A stretch of 64,000 bases of DNA from Hydrogenophaga sp. Root209. GTDB lineage: Bacteria; Pseudomonadota; Gammaproteobacteria; Burkholderiales; Burkholderiaceae_C. A program made the position numbers and the translations under genes. The DNA lies in the NCBI RefSeq assembly GCF_001428625.1, contig NZ_LMIE01000003.1:115889-179888 (forward strand). The letters run 5' to 3'. Below the pieces are notes generated by a model. That model was not told the origin of the DNA, ran no database searches, and was given only the letters and a program-made list of their open reading frames with translations. This document shows positions 1 through 8,709 of this stretch, piece after piece (the stretch's first letter is position 1; every line of letters begins with the position of its first letter).

Positions 1-648
1 CGCGTGAGCGTGTCGGGCTCGGGCAACGTGGCCCAGTACGCGGTGGAAAAAGCCATGGCGCTGGGCGCCAAGGTGGTCACCGTGTCCGATTCGAGCGGCA
101 CAGTGATCGACGAAGACGGCTTCACCCCGGAAAAACTGGCCGAGCTGATGGAAGTGAAGAACCACCTGTACGGGCGCGTGAGCGAATACGCCACCCGAAC
201 GAAGAGCCGATTCGAGGCCGGGGTACGCCCCTGGGCCGTTGCAGTGGACGTGGCGCTGCCTTGCGCGACCCAGAACGAACTCGACGCAAACGATGCCGAC
301 ACGCTCATCAGGAACGGCGTGATCTGCGTGGCCGAAGGCGCCAACATGCCGACCACCATGGACGCTGTGGAGCGCTTTGAAGCGGCGGGCGTGCTGTATG
401 CGCCCGGCAAGGCCAGCAACGCCGGAGGCGTGGCAACCTCGGGCCTTGAGATGAGCCAGAACGCAATGCGCCTGTCCTGGCCGCGCGTCGAGGTCGACGA
501 ACGCCTTCACACCATCATGGTGGGCATCCACGAGGCGTGCCGGCTGCACGGCCGCCGTGCCGATGGCTCGGTGAGCTACGTGGACGGCGCGAACATCGCC
601 GGTTTCGTCAAGGTGGCCGACGCCATGCTCGCGCAGGGCGTGGTCTGA
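1..648 (+). CDS. gdhA: NADP-type glutamate dehydrogenase, C-terminal part (cut by window edge)
   Basis: This is the C-terminal 215 residues of a hexameric glutamate dehydrogenase, which interconverts glutamate with 2-oxoglutarate and ammonia. The reading frame is open from the first base, so the N-terminal catalytic half lies outside the window. The Rossmann-type motif GSGNVAQYA comes right at the start, followed by VAEGANMPTT and the conserved stretch KASNAGGVATSGLEMSQN, all typical of the bacterial NADP-dependent enzyme of about 450 residues. The end at a TGA after MLAQGVV is in the expected place. Assignment to the GDH family is very secure; the cofactor is inferred from family resemblance only. 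Confidence 0.95.
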   Translation, partial: RVSVSGSGNVAQYAVEKAMALGAKVVTVSDSSGTVIDEDGFTPEKLAELMEVKNHLYGRVSEYATRTKSRFEAGVRPWAVAVDVALPCATQNELDANDADTLIRNGVICVAEGANMPTTMDAVERFEAAGVLYAPGKASNAGGVATSGLEMSQNAMRLSWPRVEVDERLHTIMVGIHEACRLHGRRADGSVSYVDGANIAGFVKVADAMLAQGVV

Positions 649-692
649 AGCGACACCCGGCGACGCGGCCAGAAGGGTGACGCTGGTGTGAA

Positions 693-923
693 GGCCGCTT
701 CGACAAGCGCGACTTCATCTACAACCGTGAGCGCGACGAGTATCGATGCCCTGCCGGGCAGACGGTCATTCGCCGCTTCACCACCGTCGAGGACGGCACT
801 CCGGCGGCCCGACGACGCATCAGCCGTTGGGAGCATGAAGACGTTCCAGAGATCGTCCAGGCACGCCGTGACGGGGCGCCCGAAGCCTCTCGACTTCGAC
901 AGCGCAAGGTGGAGCACTTGTGA
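693..923 (+). pseudogene. IS1182-family transposase remnant
   Basis: Read in this frame the DNA gives GRFDKRDFIYNRERDEYRCP, then AGQTVIRRFTTVEDG, then RRRISRWEHEDV and finally SRLRQRKVEHL before a stop. This matches the late part of IS1182-type transposases, where a GRFxKxDF..Y....D.YRCPAG segment is followed by a cysteine-rich strand, a R.I.RWEHE helix and a L.RR..VEH(P/V)FGT catalytic block. Here the cysteine-rich strand is missing (in-frame deletion after VEDG) and the frame stops inside VEH, before the catalytic FGT. A stop lies just upstream, so no N-terminus exists. It is dead. No terminal inverted repeats or target duplication were seen. Confidence 0.75.
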
Positions 924-1212
924 TTGCCACTTCGCTGCCGTCAAGCCACTGCAATTGCTACGGGGTGTTCGGCCGAGCACCGAAGTTGTTTGCGCACAGC
1001 CTCGACTGGACTCGGACATTCGTCGTTGAACCGTACCTCTGGTTTTGAAAAGTCCGGAAGTCGGGGAAGTGGCTGTTGGGTACAGCCACCGATGCAGTCC
1101 GAAAGGCGGCTGTATTGAGGTGCTGCGGTCATGGGGCTTTCACGACGCGGCTGGCGCCGCGCCACCAACCGCTTCCCCATCACGGAATCCACCCCTGAAC
1201 ACGATGCACCGC
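924..1212. other. non-coding stretch between IS remnant and MFS gene
   Basis: I see no convincing gene here. Short open frames on both strands are low-complexity and match nothing I know. The 13-mer TGCTGCGGTCATG at 1121-1133 recurs at 25833-25845 in another gene-free stretch, so this may be part of a decayed dispersed repeat. Confidence 0.4.
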
Positions 1213-2811
1213 TCAGGAGGCCCCCGCCGTCGTCTCCATCAGGCTGCGTGTGACGCGCGGCGGCTCCTCACCGAGGTGAAAAGCCAGCTTGCGGTCACGC
1301 AGCGCGACGTCGGCGGCGGTGACGCGGTCGAAGCGCCGCAGGTGATCGGTCCAGGACTCGTCGATGATGACCTCGACAAAACGGCTGGGTTCGTGGATGT
1401 CGTGCAGCAGCTCCCACGACAAGGCCCCGTGGCGCAAGCGGCTGCGGCGCCCCTCGCCCAGCATCAGGCCGCGGAAGTCGGCCGCGCGTGCCGGATCGAT
1501 GCGGTACTCCACCATCACCATCACATGGCCCCGGGGCGGTGGTTCTGTGATCTGGGGCGCCGGAAAAATGCGCTTGGGCGTGAGGTCGTCTTCCAGGCCG
1601 GAGTCGGGCATCAGGCGGTTGGCCAGAAACATGGAAAGCAGCCCGGTCACGGAAGCGATGCCCAGGCTGACCGGCACGCTGGTCCAGGTAGCGACTTGCC
1701 CCCAGATTGCAGCACCCAGGGCGCTGGCGCCCATGATCGCCATCTGGTACATGGACATGCCGCGCGCGCGCACCCAGTCGGGCAGGCCCATCTGGATCGA
1801 GACGCTGAGCGTGTTGGCGGAGGTGATCCAGGCCGCGCCGCCCAGAAACATCGCGGGCACCGCCACCCAGACCTGGTCGGTCAACGCCATGGTCGCCATG
1901 GCGCCCGCCTGCAGGGCCGTGCCGCGCAGGACGAGACCGTCGCGCGGATACCGGCGGCGCAAGGCGGGCAGAAACGCCGCAGAAGCGATGGCGCCCGCGC
2001 CCATGGCGGCCAGTAGCAGGGTAAAGGTACCGGCACCGCCGCCCTGCATGCCTCGCGCCAGCAGGGCCAGCAGCGCCAGCAGTGCGGTTGAGTGGAAGAA
2101 GAAGATCGAGATGCGCAGCAACACGCCCTTCAGGTGGTAGGACTGGGCCACGTACTGCAGGCCCACCCGCATTGCGGTGCCCAGGCGCTCGCGCCCCAGC
2201 GGGTGCGGCTTGTGCTCGTGCTTCCAGCGGCTGATGATGACCGCGGCCACCACAGACAACACCGCGTTGAGCAGGAACACCCAGGCGCTGCCGGCGCTGG
2301 CGATCAGCGCGCCGGCCAGCAGCGGGCCGATGATGCGCGAGGCGTTCATCGACACGCCGTTGAGTGCCAGCGCCGCAGGCAACTGATACCGGGGAACGAT
2401 CGTGGGCACGATGGCCGAGAACACCGGCCAGCGCATCGCCATGCCGATGCCGTTGAAAAACGTCAGTGCCAGCAGCAGGGCCGGGGTTATCGCGCCCAGA
2501 AAGATGAAGGCGCTCAGAATCGACGCCACCACCGCCACCCACAGTTGGGTGAAGAGGAAGAAGTGCTTGCGGTTCAGGCCGTCGGCCAGCGCGCCGCTGG
2601 GCAGACCCAGCAGGAACACCGGCAAGGTGGACGCCGTCTGCACCAGCGCGACCCACAGCGGTGTTGTGGTGAGCGAAGTCATCATCCAGGCTGCCGCCAC
2701 ATCGCTCATCCACATGCACACGTTGGCCATGAGCCAGGTGATCCACAACATGCGGAAGAGTGGCTGGCGCAGCGGTGCGATGGGAGACAGATCGTCGTCG
2801 GAGCGGGGCAT
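1213..2811 (-). CDS. MFS transporter, MFS_3 type with C-terminal alpha/beta domain
   Basis: A 532-residue major facilitator protein of the inner membrane. Roughly residues 15-410 form about 12 hydrophobic helices, starting LFRMLWITWLMANVCMWMSD and including the loop DGLNRKHFF after helix 2, the usual MFS loop position. After the last helix comes a soluble domain of about 105 residues (from about 425, with VMVMVEYRIDPARAADF and FVEVIIDESWTDHL) resembling a dimeric ferredoxin-like ABM fold. This combination is typical of the MFS_3 (enterobactin exporter-like, transmembrane secretion effector) family, so export of a small molecule is more likely than import. It is the last gene of the minus-strand catabolic operon, 94 bp after the dehydrogenase. 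Substrate unknown. The start codon has only a weak ribosome-binding site. Confidence 0.8.
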   Translation of the reverse strand: MPRSDDDLSPIAPLRQPLFRMLWITWLMANVCMWMSDVAAAWMMTSLTTTPLWVALVQTASTLPVFLLGLPSGALADGLNRKHFFLFTQLWVAVVASILSAFIFLGAITPALLLALTFFNGIGMAMRWPVFSAIVPTIVPRYQLPAALALNGVSMNASRIIGPLLAGALIASAGSAWVFLLNAVLSVVAAVIISRWKHEHKPHPLGRERLGTAMRVGLQYVAQSYHLKGVLLRISIFFFHSTALLALLALLARGMQGGGAGTFTLLLAAMGAGAIASAAFLPALRRRYPRDGLVLRGTALQAGAMATMALTDQVWVAVPAMFLGGAAWITSANTLSVSIQMGLPDWVRARGMSMYQMAIMGASALGAAIWGQVATWTSVPVSLGIASVTGLLSMFLANRLMPDSGLEDDLTPKRIFPAPQITEPPPRGHVMVMVEYRIDPARAADFRGLMLGEGRRSRLRHGALSWELLHDIHEPSRFVEVIIDESWTDHLRRFDRVTAADVALRDRKLAFHLGEEPPRVTRSLMETTAGAS

Positions 2812-2905
2812 AGGGGCACTAATGTAGAGGCCGGGATTCCTTTCTGGTGGGAAAGGCTTGAATCACCCCGTGAAATTGAGTGCCGCCAAGGACGCACAGA
2901 GTGAC

Positions 2906-3895
2906 TCAATCGTCCAGCAGAAGCATTGATCGGCCCTCTATCCATGCCCCTATGTTTTCAATCACACCCGCATAAAAAGCTGCCAGATTTTCCTGCGTGG
3001 CATAGCCCAGATGGGGTGTGAGAACCACGTTGTCAAGTCGACAAATGGGGTGCTGCTTTGGCAGTGGTTCCTGCCAGAACACATCCAGCCCGGCGCCACC
3101 GATGTGACGCTGAGACAACGCATCCAGCAGAGCGAGCTCATCGACCAGACCCGCTCGCGCGGTATTGATGAGATAGGCGCCCGGTTTCATTTGCGAAAGT
3201 CGATGAGCAGACACCAGGCCGGCCGTGCTTTCACTGAGCACAAGGTGCAGGGACAACACATCCGACTGGTCGAACAGGGCGTCGCAACTGACCAAACTCG
3301 CTCCTGCTGTTTGCGCGCGCTCCTGGGTGAGGTGGGGGCTCCAGGCGATCACCTTCATGCCCATGGCCCGACCCACCTGTGCCATTTGCCGACCAATGTT
3401 TCCCAAGCCTGCGAGCCCAAGCACACGACCGGACAAGGTCTCAGCCAACACAGGTTGCCACTCTCCGCGCAAGAGCGCCTGGTGTGATGGCAAGACGTTT
3501 TTTGTCAAAGCCAGGATGAGCGCCCAAGCCGTTTCGGCTGTGCCGGTGCGGCCGGTGCGACCTCCGAGAGCGCCCGTGACCACGATGCCACGACGGCGAC
3601 ACGCGTCCAGATCGATCGCCGCGTTGCGTTGGCCGGTGGTGGCCAGCAAGCGCAGCCTTGGAAGCCGCTCAATCACACGCCCTGGGAATGCCGTTCGCTC
3701 TCGCATGGCCACCACCACGTCCGCGTCTCGCAGCCACTCGACCAGCTCGTCTTCGCTGCGCGCTGACCGTGTTTGAAATCGCAGTTGAGGCTCACCAGGC
3801 AGAGCGTCCCAGTTCGCCAGACCCCGAGCAACCCCCTGGTAGTCGTCGAGAACAACAATTACCAGGGAAGGGGCGCGGCCGGTCATCTGTAGCAA
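2906..3895 (-). CDS. D-isomer-specific 2-hydroxyacid dehydrogenase
   Basis: A 329-residue NAD(P)-dependent dehydrogenase that reduces a 2-oxoacid to a D-2-hydroxyacid or the reverse. The nucleotide-binding motif is seen in GLAGLGNIGRQMAQ, and the family catalytic residues appear as Arg in INTARAGLVDE, Glu in AGLDVFWQEPLP and His in LTPHLGYAT. Length and motif order fit the phosphoglycerate dehydrogenase/glyoxylate reductase superfamily. It begins 4 bp after the stop of the Bug gene upstream, so it is probably co-transcribed with the CoA-linked operon. An in-frame ATG 12 bp downstream is an alternative start. The true substrate cannot be told from the sequence; the operon context suggests a hydroxy- or oxo-acid intermediate. 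Confidence 0.85.
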   Translation of the reverse strand: MLQMTGRAPSLVIVVLDDYQGVARGLANWDALPGEPQLRFQTRSARSEDELVEWLRDADVVVAMRERTAFPGRVIERLPRLRLLATTGQRNAAIDLDACRRRGIVVTGALGGRTGRTGTAETAWALILALTKNVLPSHQALLRGEWQPVLAETLSGRVLGLAGLGNIGRQMAQVGRAMGMKVIAWSPHLTQERAQTAGASLVSCDALFDQSDVLSLHLVLSESTAGLVSAHRLSQMKPGAYLINTARAGLVDELALLDALSQRHIGGAGLDVFWQEPLPKQHPICRLDNVVLTPHLGYATQENLAAFYAGVIENIGAWIEGRSMLLLDD

Positions 3896-3899
3896 CGCG

Positions 3900-4865
3900 T
3901 CAGTTGAGCGTGATGTTCGCCTTCTTCACCACGGCACCCCACTTGAGGGACTCCTGCTGCATCAGCGCACGGTATTCCTCGGGGGTCGTTGACGATGCCT
4001 GAGCGCCCATGGTGGCGATGCGTGCAACCACCTCGGGCGTCTTGAGCGTGGTCACGAGTGCGGCGTGCATTTTCTGCGTAATGGCCTGAGGTGTCCCTTT
4101 GGCAGCAATGATGCCGTAGCTGGATTCCGAGACCACACCAGGCAATCCCAGTTCAGCGGTGGTGGGCACATCGGGCAAGGACTCGTTTCGACGCGGTGCG
4201 GACACCGCCAGTATCTTGATCCCACGGCTGGTGAACGGTTTCACCGCCGACAAGTCTGCAGCCAACACCTGAATTTCCCCACTCAGCAACGCAGTGATCG
4301 CAGGTGCCGCGCCTTTGTACGGCACATGCATCATCTTGATCCCAGCCTCTTGCGCAAACAATTCGGCGCCCAGGTGGGGCGTGGTGGCATTGCCGGCCGA
4401 GCCATAGTTCATCGCACCAGGATCTTTCTTCGCCAAAGCCACCAGCTCTTGCAAGGTATTGACCGACACCTTGGGGCCCACTGTGATGACCTGCGGAACA
4501 CGGGCTACCAGCGACACGTAGTTGATTTCATCCACCACGTAGGGCATTTTCTGCAGGTGAGGCAACACGGTGATGCCACCCGGCACGCCGAAGCCGAAGG
4601 TGTAGCCGTCTGGTTCCGCCTTGATGGTGGCGTCCATACCGATCACACCACTGGCCCCTGCCTTGTTGTCCACCACGATGCTCTGCCCCAGCACCTCACC
4701 GAGACGGGGAGCAATGGCTCGCGCAAGTTGGTCCACCGGGCCTCCGGGTGGATAGGGCACGATGAGTTTGATCGGGTGGGCTGGCCAGCTGGTCTGAGCC
4801 TGCACAGGTGCCACGAGGCCAGCCAAGATGGCCGAGCCGAGGGTGAGAAGGAATCGTTTGTTCAT
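3900..4865 (-). CDS. Bug-family (TctC) periplasmic solute-binding protein
   Basis: A 321-residue precursor of the tripartite tricarboxylate transporter substrate-binding family. The N-terminus MNKRFLLTLGSAILAGLVAP followed by VQAQ is a Sec signal peptide. The mature protein begins with the hallmark WPAHPIKLIVPYPPGGPVDQ and later has INYVSLVARVPQVI and MNYGSAGNATTPHLGAELF, the usual ligand-cleft loops. I placed the start at 4865 because AAGGAG lies 7 bases upstream; a longer frame to 4913 would add 16 residues before the signal peptide. These proteins bind small carboxylates in the periplasm. It sits between the MaoC hydratase and the 2-hydroxyacid dehydrogenase; no TctAB genes are adjacent, the nearest being at 26.5 kb. 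Confidence 0.9.
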   Translation of the reverse strand: MNKRFLLTLGSAILAGLVAPVQAQTSWPAHPIKLIVPYPPGGPVDQLARAIAPRLGEVLGQSIVVDNKAGASGVIGMDATIKAEPDGYTFGFGVPGGITVLPHLQKMPYVVDEINYVSLVARVPQVITVGPKVSVNTLQELVALAKKDPGAMNYGSAGNATTPHLGAELFAQEAGIKMMHVPYKGAAPAITALLSGEIQVLAADLSAVKPFTSRGIKILAVSAPRRNESLPDVPTTAELGLPGVVSESSYGIIAAKGTPQAITQKMHAALVTTLKTPEVVARIATMGAQASSTTPEEYRALMQQESLKWGAVVKKANITLN

Positions 4866-4909
4866 GTCATGTCTCCTTGGATGGTTGAACAGGGTGAGGG
4901 GTGAGTGGC

Positions 4910-5368
4910 TCATTCGTCCTGCATCAGCAGGATGAATTCGGCCACGAGCGCCGGGCGCTCGCTGCCTTCAATTTCAAATTCGCACACGGTGGCCATGCGC
5001 GTGGCCGCGCCCACTCGCTCAGCGGTCTTCAGCGTCTGGTGCAAGCGCACCCGTGAACCGACCGGGACGGGTGCGGTGTAGCGCACCCGATCCGATCCGT
5101 AGTTCAGACCCTTGCCTCGGCGCTCGACGCGAAAGATGTCGCGTTGCATCCGGGGCACCAGCGACAACACGAACAACCCGTGGGCAATGGTCTTGCCATG
5201 AGGCATCTCCCGGCTCGCCCTCTCGGTGTCCACGTGGATCCAGAAGTCGTCACCCGTGAGCGCGGCAAATCCATCAATGTGGCGCTGTTCGATGGTGAAC
5301 CAGTCGCTGGTGCCGAGCTTCTGGCCGACATGGCCCAGCAACTCGCGAGGGGTTTCAAGTTCCAGCAT
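4910..5368 (-). CDS. MaoC-like (hot-dog fold) enoyl-CoA hydratase
   Basis: A 152-residue single-domain MaoC/R-hydratase family protein, expected to add water to an enoyl-CoA or a related thioester in the cytoplasm. The hydratase-2 signature is visible as TGDDFWIHVDTERA, with the Asp and His pair that acts on the substrate, followed by MPHGKTIAHGLFVLSLVPRM. The usual length is about 150 residues, so it looks complete. It lies 17 bp after the stop of the alpha/beta-hydrolase-fold gene and 44 bp before the Bug gene, within the minus-strand operon headed by two CoA-transferases. In that setting it could supply the hydration step after the acyl-CoA dehydrogenase. Specific substrate is unknown. Confidence 0.85.
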   Translation of the reverse strand: MLELETPRELLGHVGQKLGTSDWFTIEQRHIDGFAALTGDDFWIHVDTERASREMPHGKTIAHGLFVLSLVPRMQRDIFRVERRGKGLNYGSDRVRYTAPVPVGSRVRLHQTLKTAERVGAATRMATVCEFEIEGSERPALVAEFILLMQDE

Positions 5369-5385
5369 GGCGCTGCCCGGCCCGC

Positions 5386-6342
5386 TCAGGTGGCGTGCCG
5401 GCGCAAGAAGGCCAGCACCGTTCTGTTGAACACGGCGGGTTGCTCCCAGTTCGCACAGTGCCCGGCTTCGGGCACGATCACCGCCTCGGCATGAGGCATG
5501 TGAGAGGCCTGCATGCGCAACAGGGCCGGCGGGGTGTAGAGGTCACCATCACCCGTCATCAGCAACGTGGGTGTCTTGATGCTTTCGAGCCGTTCCCAAG
5601 TCAGTTCATGGGGTCGCTTGGCGCTGATGCGTGGGCCGACGCTGGCCTCCTTGGACAGCTTGACCCATGCCGCCACGCCCTCTGGGTTTCCGGCGCGGTA
5701 CGAAGGATGCAGCTCCTTGACCTCCACCGGCAAGGCGTTGAATTCCTTGGGACGCAGGCGGCGGTTGGCCTCCAGGTAGTCCTTTTCCGAGTCGGCAATG
5801 CCCAGGTAGGAAGAGGCAATGGTCAGGCTGCGCAGCTTATGCGGATACACCAGCGCGAAATCCAGCGCGAAGAAGGCACCATGGGCAATGGCCACCAGAT
5901 GCACTTTGTCGAGCTTGAGGTGTTCGATCAGTTGATTCAAGTCTTCGAACGCAGCGCCAGGTTCTTGCGGATTGCCGGATTCGGACCGGAAATAGCCGCG
6001 TCGCGAATAGCCGATGGCACGGTAGCCCGCCGCAGCGAATACAGGTTGCTGGTAACCCCAGCCGGCACCGCTTTGCGAGCCCGCATGCATGAAGATGACC
6101 GGCTGGCCATTGCCGCCCGTGTCCCAGTACCACAGCTTGGCTCCACCCACATCGACCGTGCCTTCAAAGCTCGGGGCAGGGTTTGGCATCTCGGCCGGCA
6201 CCCACACGGGCCCTGCAGCGGCGGAAGCAGGCAAGGGCAGCGCCGCAGCACCCGCCGCACTGCCCGCGACGGCCATCAACTTGAGCCAATCCCGGCGCTG
6301 GACGCTTCCCGTGGTGCTTGCGCCGAAGGTGAGGTTGGTCAT
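5386..6342 (-). CDS. exported alpha/beta-hydrolase-fold protein lacking the nucleophile serine
   Basis: A 318-residue protein with a twin-arginine-type leader (QRRDWLKLMAVAGSAAG, then ALPLPASAAAG) and an alpha/beta-hydrolase fold. The oxyanion strand VIFMHAGSQSGAGWGY, the acid region LLMTGDGDLYTPP and the histidine region PEAGHCANWEQP are all recognisable. At the nucleophile elbow, where G-x-S-x-G is expected, the protein reads HLVAIAHGAFFALDFAL, so the serine position is alanine; the codons at about 5880-5890 are unambiguous. The frame is otherwise intact, so this may be a non-classical member with another chemistry or binding role rather than an esterase. It follows the fused acyl-CoA dehydrogenase by 59 bp in the same operon. 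An ATG at 6342 is preceded by AAGGAGACAACAGG, a good ribosome-binding site. Confidence 0.8.
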   Translation of the reverse strand: MTNLTFGASTTGSVQRRDWLKLMAVAGSAAGAAALPLPASAAAGPVWVPAEMPNPAPSFEGTVDVGGAKLWYWDTGGNGQPVIFMHAGSQSGAGWGYQQPVFAAAGYRAIGYSRRGYFRSESGNPQEPGAAFEDLNQLIEHLKLDKVHLVAIAHGAFFALDFALVYPHKLRSLTIASSYLGIADSEKDYLEANRRLRPKEFNALPVEVKELHPSYRAGNPEGVAAWVKLSKEASVGPRISAKRPHELTWERLESIKTPTLLMTGDGDLYTPPALLRMQASHMPHAEAVIVPEAGHCANWEQPAVFNRTVLAFLRRHAT

Positions 6343-6401
6343 CCTGTTGTCTCCTTGTCGTGGCGGGGTTCAAATTGCTTCAATTGAGAACAGATGCCTG
6401 C

Positions 6402-8708
6402 TCAGCTGGGCAGGTCGAGCACGACCTTGGCCAAGATGTTTCGCTGAATCTCGTTGCTGCCTGCAAACAGCTTGGCGTTCATCGCGTTGAACAGCGGCGC
6501 CATCACATGCATGTCGATTTCGTCGGTCAATGCCCTGTCGCGCATGGACCCGTAGTCCTGCGCCGACTCGATCAACAACAGCGCCAGGCGTTCGTAGGTC
6601 TCGGTGGACCAGATCTTGAGCATGGAAATCGATGGCGGGATCGGCTCTCCGCGCTTGGCAATCTCTGCGAAGCCGGCGTAGGCAGCGCCCAGGTCGGCGG
6701 TGTCGAGTTGCAACTCGGCAAAACGGGCAACAAAGGCCGGGTCATCGAACAAGCCGCGCTGGCGGGCCAGCTTCTCGACCTGGTGCAAGGTGTGCTGCGA
6801 ATGTTTGGGGCTGCCGGTGAACAGGCGCTCGAATCCCAGCAACGCCTTGGCCACGGTCCAGCCTTGGTTGAGTTCGCCCACCAGGTTGTCGCGCGGCACA
6901 CGCACGTTGTCGAAAAACACCTCGCAGAACTCGTGTTCAGCCGCAATGTTGCGAATGGGCCTAACCGTGATGCCCGGCGTCTTCAGGTCCACCAGCAGAA
7001 AGCTGATGCCGGCTTGCTTCTTCACCGTTTTGTCGGTCCGCACCAGCATGAACATGTGGGTGCCATCAGAGCCCCAGGTGGTCCAGGTCTTCTGCCCGTT
7101 GACGACAAAATGGTCTCCCTCCGATACCGCCTCGGTGCGCACAGCGGCCAGATCGGATCCGGCATTGGGCTCCGAATAGCCCTGCGTCCAGACATGTTCG
7201 CCGGACAGCACCTTGGGCAGAAAGCGCTGCCGCTGTTCCTCTGTTCCAAACCGCATCAGGATGGGCCCAATCATCACCAACCCCTGGTCGGGCGGTCGCG
7301 CCACTCCCCATGCCTCGGTCTCCTCGATGTAGGCGATCAGTTTGTCGGCCGGCAAACCCATGCCGCCGTGCTCGCGTGGCCACGCGGGCGCCAGCCAGCC
7401 CAGCCGTGAGAGCGTCATGTACCACTCGCGCGACTCTGCCCAGGTCTGCCGGTACGGCAGGTGACGCCTGTGTTCGGGGTAGTGCTGCGCGAACAGCTCG
7501 CGCACCATGGCGCGAAACTCGGCCTCTGGCATGGTCTCCCAAACCAGATCGTTCGGAAACTCGCGGCGATGAAGGTGAGCAACATCGCTGAGAACAGGCT
7601 CGGACCGGTTGGCACTTGATGTAAGCGACATCCAGCGACGCCGGTGCGACGCGGCATTGCCCCAGCGGCTGGCCAGGGTCATCGCGCGCTTGAAGTACAG
7701 GCCGACGTCGTACTCGTTGGTGGTGCCAATGGCGCCGTGCAACTGGATGGCCATGCGGGTGGTCTCGGTCGCGGCCTGGGCACACCGGGCCTTCACGCGG
7801 CTGGCCACCGAGGCCAGGTTTCCATCGTTTACCGTGCCCAGTCCGTCACGCAGACAGGCTGCCGCCAGTTCGACCTGGATCAGCCCATCCACCAGTCGGT
7901 GTTGCAAAGCCTGAAAAGTCCCGATCGGTTTGCCAAACTGCACACGGGTGGTGAGGTAGTCGCGCGTCAGCTCCAGGGCGCGGCGGGCGATCCCCAGCAG
8001 CTCGGCCGCTTGCGCGATGCGCGCAAGGTCGTTGGCATGGTGCAGAGCAGCCAACGCGTCGTCGCCTTGTGCGAGCAACTGCGCCTCGGCATTGTCCAGG
8101 CCCAATGTGGCGATGGCGCTGCCATCAACACCAGCGTCGCACGCCAGTGAGAGGCCTGCCGCACCGGCCGCCACCCAGAACAGGCCCATGCCGTCTTCGA
8201 CGACGGCACAAACGATCCAGCCATCGGCGCCCGGGCCGGGCCTCACAAAACGCTTCTGGCCGGTAAGAGCAACACACCCACCATCCATGCGAGCGCTGGT
8301 CATGCCCAGACCGGCCTCGACTTCACCGGCACTCTCCTGCCAGGCGAGTCCGGCCACCGTGGCGCCCGACTGAATGCTGTTCAGCAGCTCATCCCTCAAG
8401 TCTCCAGGTGGCAGCCGTGCCAACAAGGCCAGGGGCTGCACCCCGGCGTCCACCAGCGGCTCCGGCAACAAGTGGCGCCCGGCCTCTTCAGCAATGGCAG
8501 CCACCTCGGCAATGCCGAGACCGAGGCCACCATCTGCCTCCGGCACGAGCACAGACAGCCACCCGAGTTCGGCCAACTGCAGCCATACCGCGCGGTCAAA
8601 ACCACCGCCAGCGTCTTCAAGCGCCCTCACCCGCTGGCGCTGGTCCTGGGCGCCCAAGTAGCCACTGGCGCTGTCCCGAAACATGGTGATCGACTCCATG
8701 TCGTTCAT
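6402..8708 (-). CDS. double-domain acyl-CoA dehydrogenase (tandem ACAD fusion)
   Basis: A 768-residue protein made of two acyl-CoA dehydrogenase modules, about 1-375 and 385-768. The first has LSVLVPEADGGLGLGIAEVA, the linker helix TTRVQFGKPIGTFQALQHRL and QLHGAIGTTNEYDVGLYFKR. The second has LAPAWPREHGGMGLPADKL, the FAD-site motif YSEPNAGSDLAAVRTEA, WTTWGSDGTHMFMLVRTD and the C-terminal FAGSNEIQRNILAKVVL. Single ACADs are about 380-400 residues and form tetramers; paired ACADs such as the actinobacterial ChsE1-ChsE2 type form mixed tetramers, and this gene seems to carry such a pair as one chain. It starts one base after the stop of the CoA-transferase gene, so translation is likely coupled. 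Its substrate is probably a CoA thioester made by that transferase (inference). Confidence 0.88.
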   Translation of the reverse strand: MNDMESITMFRDSASGYLGAQDQRQRVRALEDAGGGFDRAVWLQLAELGWLSVLVPEADGGLGLGIAEVAAIAEEAGRHLLPEPLVDAGVQPLALLARLPPGDLRDELLNSIQSGATVAGLAWQESAGEVEAGLGMTSARMDGGCVALTGQKRFVRPGPGADGWIVCAVVEDGMGLFWVAAGAAGLSLACDAGVDGSAIATLGLDNAEAQLLAQGDDALAALHHANDLARIAQAAELLGIARRALELTRDYLTTRVQFGKPIGTFQALQHRLVDGLIQVELAAACLRDGLGTVNDGNLASVASRVKARCAQAATETTRMAIQLHGAIGTTNEYDVGLYFKRAMTLASRWGNAASHRRRWMSLTSSANRSEPVLSDVAHLHRREFPNDLVWETMPEAEFRAMVRELFAQHYPEHRRHLPYRQTWAESREWYMTLSRLGWLAPAWPREHGGMGLPADKLIAYIEETEAWGVARPPDQGLVMIGPILMRFGTEEQRQRFLPKVLSGEHVWTQGYSEPNAGSDLAAVRTEAVSEGDHFVVNGQKTWTTWGSDGTHMFMLVRTDKTVKKQAGISFLLVDLKTPGITVRPIRNIAAEHEFCEVFFDNVRVPRDNLVGELNQGWTVAKALLGFERLFTGSPKHSQHTLHQVEKLARQRGLFDDPAFVARFAELQLDTADLGAAYAGFAEIAKRGEPIPPSISMLKIWSTETYERLALLLIESAQDYGSMRDRALTDEIDMHVMAPLFNAMNAKLFAGSNEIQRNILAKVVLDLPS

Positions 8709-8709
8709 T

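Noticed and set aside
1143-1155. GCGGCTGGCG near 1145 as a copy of the tRNA-Arg acceptor end (possible att site)
   Set aside because: Only 10 bases match and the flanks diverge at once; in GC-rich DNA this is expected by chance.
1045-2904. Plus-strand frames over the MFS gene
   Set aside because: Antisense shadows rich in Arg, His and Gln; the minus-strand MFS protein with its helices is clear.
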